6,507 nt of DNA from an uncultured Clostridium sp. (lineage in GTDB: Bacteria > Bacillota > Clostridia > Lachnospirales > Lachnospiraceae): assembly GCA_900541315.1 (NCBI GenBank), contig UQJF01000149.1, positions 1 to 6,507 on the forward strand, in the 5' to 3' direction. Within the stretch, counting starts at the first letter, position 1, and every line of letters begins with the position of its first letter. The translations under genes and the position numbers were made by a program. Of the stretch, positions 1 through 5,657 are shown piece by piece. The notes beneath the pieces are model-generated. The model had not been told where the DNA came from. It worked only from the letters and a program-made list of their open reading frames with translations, and searched no databases.

Positions 1-46
1 AGATGTAGCTCCGTCTCGTGGGCTCGGAGATGTGTATAAGAGACAG
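1..46. other. Illumina Nextera adapter (P7/i7/Read 2 side), not genomic
   Basis: Bases 28-46 are exactly the 19-base Tn5 mosaic end (AGATGTGTATAAGAGACAG), and bases 13-27 (GTCTCGTGGGCTCGG) are the Nextera Read 2 stub. Bases 1-4 (AGAT) match the end of the P7 primer, so bases 5-12 (GTAGCTCC) should be the 8-base i7 index. This is library sequence left on the contig and should be trimmed. Genomic sequence begins at about base 47. Confidence 0.98.
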
Positions 47-453
47 GTACTATTGGTGAGGTTTCCACCATCGCTCTTCTGATCGGCGGTATCTACCTGT
101 TAGTACGCAAGGTTATTTCCTGGAGGATCCCGGTGATCTATATTGGAACAGTTGCAGTATTTGTATTTATTTTTGGTGGTTTTGATGTAAATTATGTACT
201 CTGCCAGGTATGCGGCGGTGGTCTTATCTTTGGTGCTTTCTTTATGGCAACTGATTATGTGACCAGCCCGATCACTCCAATGGGACAGGTCGTATTCGGT
301 GTTGTTTTAGGACTTTTAACCGGTATCTTCCGTCTGTGGGGTGCTTCTCCTGAAGGTGTTTCCTATGCGATCATTTTAAGCAACCTGTTTGTACCGATGA
401 TCGAACGTGTGACCCTTCCAAAAGCATTTGGAAAGGAGGCAAAGAAGGCATGA
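47..453 (+). CDS. rnfD: RnfD, electron transport complex subunit D (C-terminal part, 5' end cut off)
   Basis: RnfD is an integral membrane flavoprotein of the Rnf complex (ferredoxin:NAD+ oxidoreductase, Na+ or H+ pumping). About 135 codons are present, less than half of the usual length of roughly 300 or more. The reading frame is open from the adapter junction, with first full codon at 49, and it reads a membrane segment containing GGIYLLVRK. A GTG at 133 is therefore an internal codon, not the start. Recognisable RnfD features are FFMATDYVTSP followed by a TPMGQ stretch, then LLTGIFRLWG and PEGVSYAII, with about four hydrophobic segments and a short basic C-terminus. The part carrying the covalent-FMN threonine motif lies upstream and is lost. 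The stop overlaps the rnfG start (ATGA), implying translational coupling. The truncation is a contig edge, not a mutation. Confidence 0.93.
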
Positions 454-1058
454 AAGGAATTTTAAAAGATGCTGCAATCCTGTTTGTGATCACTCTGATC
501 GCAGGACTTTGCCTGGGGGCAGTTCACGAAGTGACATTAGATCCGATCGCAAAGGCTCAGCTGGCAGCAGCTACCAAAACTTATAAAGAAGTATTCCCGG
601 AAGCAGCAAAATTTGAACAGACCGATGAACTGACAGCAGCAGTAGCAGCATCTGCAGATGAGATCCTGGCTCAGGGCTTTGGAAATGTATCTGTTGATGA
701 TGCACAGGTTGCAGAAGCAGAAGATGGTTCTGTTCTTGGATATCTGATCACCGCAAGTTCTACAGAAGGCTACAATGGCCTGGTACAGATCTCTGTAGGT
801 ATCACTTCTGAAGGAAATCTGACTGGTCTTGGCTTCTTAAGCATCAGCGAGACTCCTGGTCTTGGTATGAAAGCAAAAGAACCGGCCTTCAAGGATCAGT
901 TTAACGGAATGAAAGCACAGAAACTGGAAGTAACAAAGACAGACGCAACAGCTGATAACCAGATTCAGGCCATCAGCGGCGCTACCTATACTTCCAAGGC
1001 AGTAACCGGTGCCACAAATGCAGCTATTTACTTTGTGGAAAACTGCGTTGGAAAGTAG
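450..1058 (+). CDS. rnfG: RnfG, FMN-binding electron transport complex subunit G
   Basis: RnfG is the membrane-anchored, extracytoplasmic flavoprotein of the Rnf complex, passing electrons through a covalently bound FMN. The 202-residue protein has one N-terminal membrane segment (about residues 7-25), a variable Ala-rich stretch, and an FMN-binding domain from about 95 to the end. Visible motifs are ETPGLGMK (134-141) and SGATYTS (176-182). By analogy with RnfG/NqrC, Thr179 in SGAT is the residue to which FMN is attached, a modification made by the flavin transferase ApbE; no apbE gene is in this window. A second TGAT (186-189) follows closely. The start is set by AAAGGAGG (432-439), ten bases before an ATG that overlaps the rnfD stop. 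Length is usual for the family. rnfE follows after 12 bases. Confidence 0.96.
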   Translation: MKGILKDAAILFVITLIAGLCLGAVHEVTLDPIAKAQLAAATKTYKEVFPEAAKFEQTDELTAAVAASADEILAQGFGNVSVDDAQVAEAEDGSVLGYLITASSTEGYNGLVQISVGITSEGNLTGLGFLSISETPGLGMKAKEPAFKDQFNGMKAQKLEVTKTDATADNQIQAISGATYTSKAVTGATNAAIYFVENCVGK

Positions 1059-1070
1059 GAGGTGTAAGAA

Positions 1071-1757
1071 ATGAACAAGTATACAGAACGTCTTTATAAT
1101 GGTATATGGAAAGAAAATCCTATCTTCGTTCAGATGTTAGGTCTGTGTCCTACACTGGCTGTTACTACATCTGCTATGAATGGTCTTGGTATGGGACTTT
1201 CCTCTACTGTAGTATTAGTAGCAGCAAATTTTATTATCTCCCTGATGAGAAGCATCATCCCGGGAAGAGTCCGTCTTCCAGGTGAGATCGTAGTTGTTGC
1301 TTCCCTGGTAACCATCGTAGATATGCTGATGGAAGGCTTTACACCAGATCTTTACAGCGCACTGGGTATTTACATTCCTCTGATCGTTGTAAACTGCGTT
1401 ATCTTAGGCCGTGCAGAGGCATTTGCTATGAAGAACAAACCGGTCATTTCCGCATTTGACGGAGCAGGCATGGGCCTTGGATTTACCGTTGCTCTTGTTT
1501 GTATCGGTGCTGTCCGTGAGATTTTAGGTGCAGGTACTGTCTTTGGTGTGACTGTCATGCCTGCTTCCTATCAGCCTATTTCCATCTTTATCCTGGCACC
1601 TGGCGCATTCTTTGTCCTGGCATGCTTAACTGCATTACAGAACAAGTTAAAGATGCCATGTGCGACCAATGGTTCTGCTAAGGGCAAGAAAGCTAAGAAG
1701 GCTTGCTGCGGTGATTGCGCAAGCTGTGCAGAAGCAAAAGAAGAGACGGAAGAATAG
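1071..1757 (+). CDS. rnfE: RnfE, electron transport complex subunit E, with Cys-rich C-terminal tail
   Basis: RnfE is a six-helix membrane subunit that pairs with its homologue RnfA. In known Rnf/Nqr structures the pair holds an intramembrane [2Fe-2S] cluster using two cysteines from each subunit. The likely ligands here are Cys26 (GLCPTLA) and Cys109 (VNCVILGRAEAF). The family core runs to about residue 195 of 228. It is followed by a hydrophilic tail containing a Lys-rich stretch (204-210) and a Cys cluster, ACCGDCASC (211-219), then an acidic end. The core function does not need this tail and its role is unknown. The start is set by AGGAGG at 1057-1062, which shares bases with the rnfG stop codon TAG, so translation is probably coupled. 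The gap to rnfA is 13 bases. Confidence 0.96.
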   Translation: MNKYTERLYNGIWKENPIFVQMLGLCPTLAVTTSAMNGLGMGLSSTVVLVAANFIISLMRSIIPGRVRLPGEIVVVASLVTIVDMLMEGFTPDLYSALGIYIPLIVVNCVILGRAEAFAMKNKPVISAFDGAGMGLGFTVALVCIGAVREILGAGTVFGVTVMPASYQPISIFILAPGAFFVLACLTALQNKLKMPCATNGSAKGKKAKKACCGDCASCAEAKEETEE

Positions 1758-1770
1758 GAGGTAGAAACGG

Positions 1771-2346
1771 ATGAAAGAGTTACTTGTTATTGCCATTAGC
1801 TCCGCATTTGTGAGCAACGTGGTATTAAGCCAGTTTTTAGGCATCTGTTCCTTCGTCGGCGTATCCAAAAAGGTAGAGACAGCAGCAGGTATGGGCGGTG
1901 CAGTTATCTTCGTTATCACCATCGCTTCCGTTGTTGCAAGTCTGATCTATCAGTTCGTCCTGGATCCATTAGGACTGGATTATCTGAAGACCATTGTCTT
2001 TATCCTTGTAATTGCGGCTCTGGTACAGATTGTAGAAATGTTCTTAAAGAAATGTATGGTTTCCCTGTACAATGCATTAGGTGTATTCCTTCCATTGATC
2101 ACAACGAACTGTGCAGTATTAGGTGTTGCCCTTACTAACGTACAGAATAGCTATAACTTCGCTCAGAGCGTAGTAAACGGTGTTGCAACTGCTATTGGTT
2201 ACATTGTTTCTATCGTACTCCTTGCCGGTATCCGTGAGCGTATTGAAGGAAATGATATCCCATACAACTTCCAGGGATCTCCTATCGTACTGGTAACTGC
2301 AGGTCTTATGGCAATCGCATTTTTCGGATTTTCCGGATTACTGTAG
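1771..2346 (+). CDS. rnfA: RnfA, electron transport complex subunit A
   Basis: RnfA is the six-helix partner of RnfE, inserted in the opposite orientation, and part of the transmembrane electron path and ion-pumping core. The 191-residue protein matches the usual family length from end to end and is almost wholly hydrophobic. The conserved N-terminal LSQFLGICSFVGVSKK contains Cys26, and LPLITTNCAVLGVAL contains Cys114. These two are the expected RnfA ligands of the intramembrane [2Fe-2S] cluster shared with RnfE. The GIRERIE motif (153-159) is also typical. The start follows AGGAGG (1756-1761), which overlaps the rnfE stop codon, the same arrangement as at the rnfG/rnfE junction. rnfB starts 15 bases after the stop. 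Confidence 0.97.
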   Translation: MKELLVIAISSAFVSNVVLSQFLGICSFVGVSKKVETAAGMGGAVIFVITIASVVASLIYQFVLDPLGLDYLKTIVFILVIAALVQIVEMFLKKCMVSLYNALGVFLPLITTNCAVLGVALTNVQNSYNFAQSVVNGVATAIGYIVSIVLLAGIRERIEGNDIPYNFQGSPIVLVTAGLMAIAFFGFSGLL

Positions 2347-2361
2347 AAGGAGGAGACGAAG

Positions 2362-3153
2362 ATGAACATGACAGCAATTTTGATCGCTGCTGCTGTTATT
2401 GCAGTGGCAGGTTTGATCGTAGGAATTGGTCTTGGACTTTTCGGTGAAAAGTTCAAGGTAGAAGTAGATGAAAAGGAAGTAGCTATCCGTGAGGAACTTC
2501 CTGGAAATAACTGCGGCGGCTGCGGTTTCGCAGGCTGTGACGCATTGGCAAAGGCAATTGCAGAGGGAAAAGCTCCTGCAAATGCATGTCCTGTAGGTGG
2601 AGCACCTGTAGGCGAAAAGATCGCTGCTATCCTTGGCGTATCTGCAGGAGCAGCAGAGAAGAAGGTTGCATTTGTACGTTGTAAAGGATCCTGTGACAAG
2701 GTTAAGACTCTTTACAACTACGACGGTATTGATGACTGTGCAAAGGCATCTGTAGTGCCTGCCGGTGGTCCTAAGGCCTGCAGCTACGGCTGTACCGGTT
2801 TTGGCTCCTGCGTAAAGGCATGTCAGTTTGATGCGATCCATGTTGTAGATGGCGTAGCTGTTGTAGACAAGGAGAAGTGCGTAGCCTGCGGCAAGTGTGT
2901 TGCTACCTGTCCAAAGGGACTGATCCAGATCGTTCCTTACAATGCAGAGCATTTAGTACAGTGCAGCAGCCATGACAAGGGCAAAGATGTAAAGGCTGCA
3001 TGTCAGGCCGGATGTATCGGCTGTACTTTATGTACCAAGCAGTGTGAATCTGACGCTATCCATATGGATAACAACCTTGCAGTGATTGATTATGAGAAGT
3101 GTACAAACTGCGGAAAGTGCGCAGAAAAGTGCCCTGTGAAGGTTATTCTGTAA
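2362..3153 (+). CDS. rnfB: RnfB, iron-sulfur electron-entry subunit of the Rnf complex
   Basis: RnfB is the multi-cluster iron-sulfur protein that takes electrons from reduced ferredoxin and passes them into the membrane part of Rnf. The 263 residues begin with one membrane anchor (about 4-27). Next comes the Fes-type [4Fe-4S] domain with Cys51, Cys54, Cys59 and Cys76 (CGGCGFAGC). A middle segment carries Cys107, Cys111, Cys126, Cys140 and Cys144. Ferredoxin-like motifs follow: Cys150/154 with Cys173/176/179/183, then Cys218/221/224/228 with Cys247/250/253/257. Altogether there are 25 cysteines, enough for several [4Fe-4S] clusters. The start is set by AAGGAGG (2347-2353). This is the last gene of the operon, as in the clostridial order C-D-G-E-A-B, and a terminator lies just downstream. 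Clostridial RnfB proteins vary in length at the C-terminus; this one ends straight after the last cluster motif. Confidence 0.96.
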   Translation: MNMTAILIAAAVIAVAGLIVGIGLGLFGEKFKVEVDEKEVAIREELPGNNCGGCGFAGCDALAKAIAEGKAPANACPVGGAPVGEKIAAILGVSAGAAEKKVAFVRCKGSCDKVKTLYNYDGIDDCAKASVVPAGGPKACSYGCTGFGSCVKACQFDAIHVVDGVAVVDKEKCVACGKCVATCPKGLIQIVPYNAEHLVQCSSHDKGKDVKAACQAGCIGCTLCTKQCESDAIHMDNNLAVIDYEKCTNCGKCAEKCPVKVIL

Positions 3154-3170
3154 TCAAAAAAGATAACTGT

Positions 3171-3216
3171 AAAAAAGCTTCAGACGGTGAGGATATCATT
3201 GTCTGAGGCTTTTTTT
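3171..3216 (+). terminator. Intrinsic terminator of the rnf operon
   Basis: AAGCTTCAGAC (3175-3185) pairs with GTCTGAGGCTT (3201-3211) with one G-U pair. The stem continues inward by GGTGA (3186-3190) with TCATT (3196-3200), leaving a 5-base loop GGATA. A run of seven T follows (3210-3216). It begins 18 bases after the rnfB stop. Confidence 0.93.
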
Positions 3217-3330
3217 GTTAGAGTACATCTGAAAGGAGCTTATGGATACAGCATAGACACAGCTGGATTTTGGTGGTAATCTAAAAAAGCAGTGCGTAAA
3301 AAAGAGTATGTTAAAAATGTATATGCATGA

Positions 3331-3337
3331 AAGGGGA
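3331..3337 (+). promoter_or_regulatory. Shine-Dalgarno that decides the MBL-fold gene start
   Basis: AAGGGGA lies seven bases before the ATG at 3344, with a second in-frame ATG at 3347. The frame stays open upstream to an ATG at 3308, but no comparable site precedes that codon, so 3344 is preferred. Confidence 0.7.
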
Positions 3338-3343
3338 TTACTT

Positions 3344-4291
3344 ATGATGATAGAGCAGCTTTGGGGTTCACCGGATATTTTCCGGATTCTGGTACCATTA
3401 CCGGAAAATCCATTAAAGGGGTTAAATGTTTATGTTCTGCGGACAAAAGAACAGGCTCTTGTGATCGATACAGGCTTTCGCAGGGAAGAGTGCAGGAAAG
3501 CCTTGTGGGATGGGATCAGTGAGCTGGGCCTTGATCTGTCAAAGACATCCCTGTTTTTAACTCATCTGCATTCTGATCATACGGGGCTTGTGTGGGATTT
3601 TGTAAATAAGGGAATTCCGGTCTACATGAGTAAAAGAGAGATCAGTTATCAGAAGCGGCTGGAAAAGACAGCTTTTGAGACATTGTTTCCGCGTTTTCGC
3701 AGAGAAGGTTTCCCTGATGAACTGTTAAAACGACAGGTCACGGAAAATCAGGGAAGTGCCTACAGTGCCAGACCTGGATATCCGGTAAATCCTGTGGAAG
3801 ATAACGCATCTTTTATGGTCGGTGAATATGAGGTAAAAGCTTTCTGCACGCCGGGACATACGCCGGGACATATGGTCTTATATCTGCCAGAGCAGCAATT
3901 ATTGTTTTCCGGTGATCATGTATTGTTTGATATCTCACCTAATATTACAAGCTGGCCGGAGGTAGAGGACTCACTGGGGGATTATCTGGAAAGTCTGAAA
4001 CGTTTGAGAAATCTTCCGGTACAGGCAGTATTTCCGGCTCATAGAGGCGTGAAAGGGGATCTTGCCACAAGGATCGATGAACTTTTAGCTCATCATGAAA
4101 GACGGCTTACAGAGCTTAAAAAGGCTATAGATGTATATCCTGGGGCAAATGCATACGAACTTGCAGGACATTTATCCTGGTCCATGAGAGGTCTTTCCTG
4201 GGACCAGTTCCCACCGGGACAGAAGTGGTTTGCAGTGGGAGAGACTATGGCACATCTGGATCATCTGGCTAAAAAATTACAAAAATGTTAA
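3344..4291 (+). CDS. MBL-fold metallo-hydrolase, substrate unknown
   Basis: A 315-residue cytoplasmic protein (no signal peptide or membrane segment) of the metallo-beta-lactamase superfamily. The metal-binding set is complete: THLHSDH at 73-79 gives His74, His76, Asp78 and His79, TPGHTPGH gives His172, SGDH gives Asp191, and PAHRG gives His233. This pattern predicts a two-metal hydrolase. After about residue 245 comes a helical C-terminal domain starting near HHERR and ending with AHLDHLAKK, resembling the winged-helix-like tail of LACTB2-type members. An insert of roughly 60 residues, rich in basic and aromatic residues, separates the second and third motifs. The family includes thioesterases, nucleases and lactonases, so the substrate cannot be named. 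It stands alone between two terminators. Arg codons such as CGG, AGG and CGC are more frequent than in the rnf genes. A start at 3347 is almost equally possible. Confidence 0.88.
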   Translation: MMIEQLWGSPDIFRILVPLPENPLKGLNVYVLRTKEQALVIDTGFRREECRKALWDGISELGLDLSKTSLFLTHLHSDHTGLVWDFVNKGIPVYMSKREISYQKRLEKTAFETLFPRFRREGFPDELLKRQVTENQGSAYSARPGYPVNPVEDNASFMVGEYEVKAFCTPGHTPGHMVLYLPEQQLLFSGDHVLFDISPNITSWPEVEDSLGDYLESLKRLRNLPVQAVFPAHRGVKGDLATRIDELLAHHERRLTELKKAIDVYPGANAYELAGHLSWSMRGLSWDQFPPGQKWFAVGETMAHLDHLAKKLQKC

Positions 4292-4315
4292 AAGTGGGGA
4301 GTTCACCCATTTTTT
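4290..4315 (+). terminator. Intrinsic terminator after the MBL-fold gene
   Basis: AAAGTGGG (4291-4298) pairs with CCCATTTT (4306-4313) with one G-U pair, around the 7-base loop GAGTTCA, and runs into six T (4310-4315). The hairpin starts inside the TAA stop codon at 4289-4291. The G+C core is short (3 G-C pairs), so termination may be incomplete. Confidence 0.7.
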
Positions 4316-4582
4316 GACAAAAACAGCCTATGAAAAAATTAAAACAGAATTACGTGAAAGTAAGGTTTTTGGCTATAAATAGTTTACATAAAACAGCTGA
4401 AAGTATTGATCAAAAAATTAACAAAAATAAATCTTAACAAAGATGTAACAATTACGTAAAAAACAAATCGTCATTATGCCTAAAATAATTGATAAATATA
4501 CGGCACAATGCGCAAAAAGCACAAATGAATTTACATTTATTTCCAATTCACTTTAAAACGTGACAAAGTTGTTGCACAAAGG
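4316..4582. other. AT-rich intergenic gap, no gene seen
   Basis: About 267 bases with no credible ORF on either strand and many A and T runs. AATTACGT occurs twice (near 4348 and 4451), and there are several AACAAA/TAACAA words. The gap lies directly upstream of the hydrolase promoter, so its A-tracts could act as an UP-like element or hold regulator sites. I recognise no specific operator, RNA or mobile-element remnant in it. Confidence 0.6.
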
Positions 4583-4611
4583 TTGACGTGTAAGATGAAA
4601 TCCCATATAAT
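4583..4611 (+). promoter_or_regulatory. Sigma-A promoter for the cell wall hydrolase
   Basis: TTGACG (4583-4588), a 17-base spacer, then a perfect TATAAT (4606-4611). Transcription should start near 4618, giving a leader of about 125 nt before the gene. A weaker overlapping pair (TTGTTG 4569-4574, 16 bases, TAAGAT 4591-4596) is also present. Confidence 0.85.
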
Positions 4612-4617
4612 TACCGA

Positions 4618-4742
4618 TACATCCCAGAAAAACAGGCATAAAGTGGGGAAAACTCTCCACAATGGCACTTGGGAGCGGATGCAGTTTACCGCTCTGAAAT
4701 GGATTTACGAGGCAGTACGCTTCGGGAAAGAATATGAGGAGT
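4618..4742 (+). promoter_or_regulatory. Structured 5' leader with three hairpins, unassigned
   Basis: Three local hairpins lie between the predicted start site and the ribosome binding site. Hairpin 1 pairs GTGGGGA (4643-4649) with TCTCCAC (4654-4660), loop AAAC. Hairpin 2 pairs GGAGCGG (4672-4678) with CCGCTCT (4689-4695), loop of 10. Hairpin 3 pairs CGAGGC (4708-4713) with GCTTCG (4719-4724), loop AGTAC. Each has one G-U pair. An alternative pairing of CTCTC (4653-4657) with GGGAG (4671-4675) would break hairpins 1 and 2. Cell wall hydrolases are known targets of the c-di-AMP (ydaO) riboswitch, but I could not match this sequence to its conserved blocks. It could be a regulatory RNA or simply leader structure; part of it may instead code for a small ORF (4679-4780). 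Confidence 0.45.
4736..4741 (+). promoter_or_regulatory. Shine-Dalgarno for the cell wall hydrolase
   Basis: GAGGAG sits five bases before the ATG at 4747, a short but workable spacing. This favours 4747 over the in-frame ATG at 4780, which has no purine-rich site close upstream. A third ATG at 4743 is out of frame and too close to use this site well. Confidence 0.6.
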
Positions 4743-4746
4743 ATGT

Positions 4747-5589
4747 ATGCTTACATGGCATTCATTCCTTCAGTCGGTGATGTTTTTTGTCCGTTCTATT
4801 TCTGTTAAGCTGACAAAAAAACATTATCGTTCGTCTTCTGTCCTTATGTCAGGAGCTGTTGTTATTGCAGTAGTTGCCTTTTCAGCCAATGGATTTGGCG
4901 GAGGCGGTAAGAACGCAATGGCAGCGCCAAGGACCGTGGAATCTCTGGAAGCAGATGAAGAACCGGAGACAGAGGCACTCCTTGAAGGAAGCAGTTTTGT
5001 TACAGAAGCAAAAATACAATTCGGACTTTTGAACACAGGCAGTGAAGGCCAGCATCTGGCCGGTGCGCTGTTGGAGAGAGATGTCCGCAACAGACAGCGC
5101 AGACAGGCAGATGCGCAGATAGAAATAGAAGCGCTTCAAAAACAGATACTAAAAGAAAAAGAAGAAGCTGAAGCAAGACGGAAAGCAGAGGAAGAAAGAA
5201 GAGCTGCCAGAAGGATCAAGGTATCTGATGAAGATTATCAGGTTTTGCTCCGGATCGTTCAGGCAGAAGCCGGTGTATGTGATGAGAAAGGCAAGATATT
5301 AGTAGCTGATGTGATCATCAACCGCGTTCTTTCTGGAAAGTTCCCTGGAAACGTAAAGGGAGTCGTATACCAGACATCCCAGTTCCAGCCGGTATCTAAC
5401 GGCAGGATCAATTCCGTGAAAGTAACAGCTGAAACTATCCGGTGTGTAGACCGTGCGCTGGATGGGGAAGATTATTCAAACGGTGCATTATATTTTATGA
5501 ACAGAAAAGCTTCCGGCAGAAAAGCAGGTTGGTTTGATTCAAGGTTAACCTACCTTTTTGCACACGGAGGTCACGAATTTTTTAAATAG
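4747..5589 (+). CDS. Membrane-anchored SleB/CwlJ-type cell wall hydrolase
   Basis: The 280-residue protein has a short basic N-terminus, one hydrophobic segment (about 34-48) that is either an uncleaved anchor or a signal peptide, and a Gly/Ala-rich then acidic stretch. A charged Glu/Lys/Arg-rich coiled coil follows (about 112-156), then a Hydrolase_2 domain (about 161-280). That family includes SleB and CwlJ, which cut spore-cortex peptidoglycan. Seen motifs are RIVQAEAG with the expected catalytic Glu174, VADVIINRV, the SQFQPV block, ALYFMNR and the terminal GGHEFF. The usual N-terminal peptidoglycan-binding domain of SleB is absent and replaced by the coiled coil, so a vegetative role is as likely as germination, and no symbol is given. 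Expression appears driven by the promoter at 4583-4611 through a structured leader. A start at 4780 would give a 269-residue protein. Confidence 0.85.
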   Translation: MLTWHSFLQSVMFFVRSISVKLTKKHYRSSSVLMSGAVVIAVVAFSANGFGGGGKNAMAAPRTVESLEADEEPETEALLEGSSFVTEAKIQFGLLNTGSEGQHLAGALLERDVRNRQRRQADAQIEIEALQKQILKEKEEAEARRKAEEERRAARRIKVSDEDYQVLLRIVQAEAGVCDEKGKILVADVIINRVLSGKFPGNVKGVVYQTSQFQPVSNGRINSVKVTAETIRCVDRALDGEDYSNGALYFMNRKASGRKAGWFDSRLTYLFAHGGHEFFK

Positions 5590-5625
5590 TTCAGCTATGG
5601 GCTGGCATATGGTGGAACCACAAGG

Positions 5626-5657
5626 CTTCTTGTTTCCAGGAATATGGAAACAAGAAG
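5626..5657. repeat. 13-bp perfect inverted repeat (hairpin)
   Basis: CTTCTTGTTTCCA (5626-5638) and TGGAAACAAGAAG (5645-5657) are exact reverse complements around the loop GGAATA. It lies 36 bases after the hydrolase stop. No T-run follows directly on either strand; the nearest is six T at 5682-5687. It may form the 3' end of the hydrolase mRNA or act as a processing or protein-binding site, but it is not a canonical intrinsic terminator. Confidence 0.8.

Noticed and set aside
133..453. RnfD starting at GTG 133 as a complete short protein
   Set aside because: The same frame is open and RnfD-like back to base 49, and the protein is far too short. It is a truncated gene, not a small one.
2199..2699. 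Minus-strand ORF (166 codons) opposite rnfA/rnfB
   Set aside because: It spans the junction of two well-supported genes on the other strand, is low in complexity (Ala/Pro/Ser/Thr) and matches no family.
2338..2952. Long minus-strand ORF (204 codons) opposite rnfB
   Set aside because: It is antisense to a clear rnfB and its odd Cys/Ser/Thr-rich composition mirrors the rnfB codons. It has no recognisable domain or ribosome binding site.
3254..3282. Promoter for the MBL-fold gene (TAGACA, 17 bases, TAATCT)
   Set aside because: The -35 is fair but the -10 matches only three of six consensus bases. This is too weak to annotate, although the gene needs a promoter after the rnf terminator.
3308..3343. 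Upstream ATG 3308 as the MBL-fold gene start
   Set aside because: There is no good ribosome binding site before it, whereas AAGGGGA precedes ATG 3344 at proper spacing. The extra 12 residues do not look like part of the domain.
4583..4678. Small ORF starting with TTG at 4583 upstream of the hydrolase
   Set aside because: Its first codons lie on the -35 and -10 elements, upstream of the predicted transcript start, so the full 65-codon ORF cannot be expressed from this promoter.
4618..4742. c-di-AMP (ydaO) or c-di-GMP riboswitch in the hydrolase leader
   Set aside because: The context is suggestive, but I could not find the conserved sequence blocks of either class, so no known riboswitch is called.
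4747..5589. Calling the hydrolase sleB
   Set aside because: The catalytic domain is of the SleB/CwlJ type, but the usual SleB peptidoglycan-binding domain is missing and no ypeB neighbour is seen, so a germination role is not supported.
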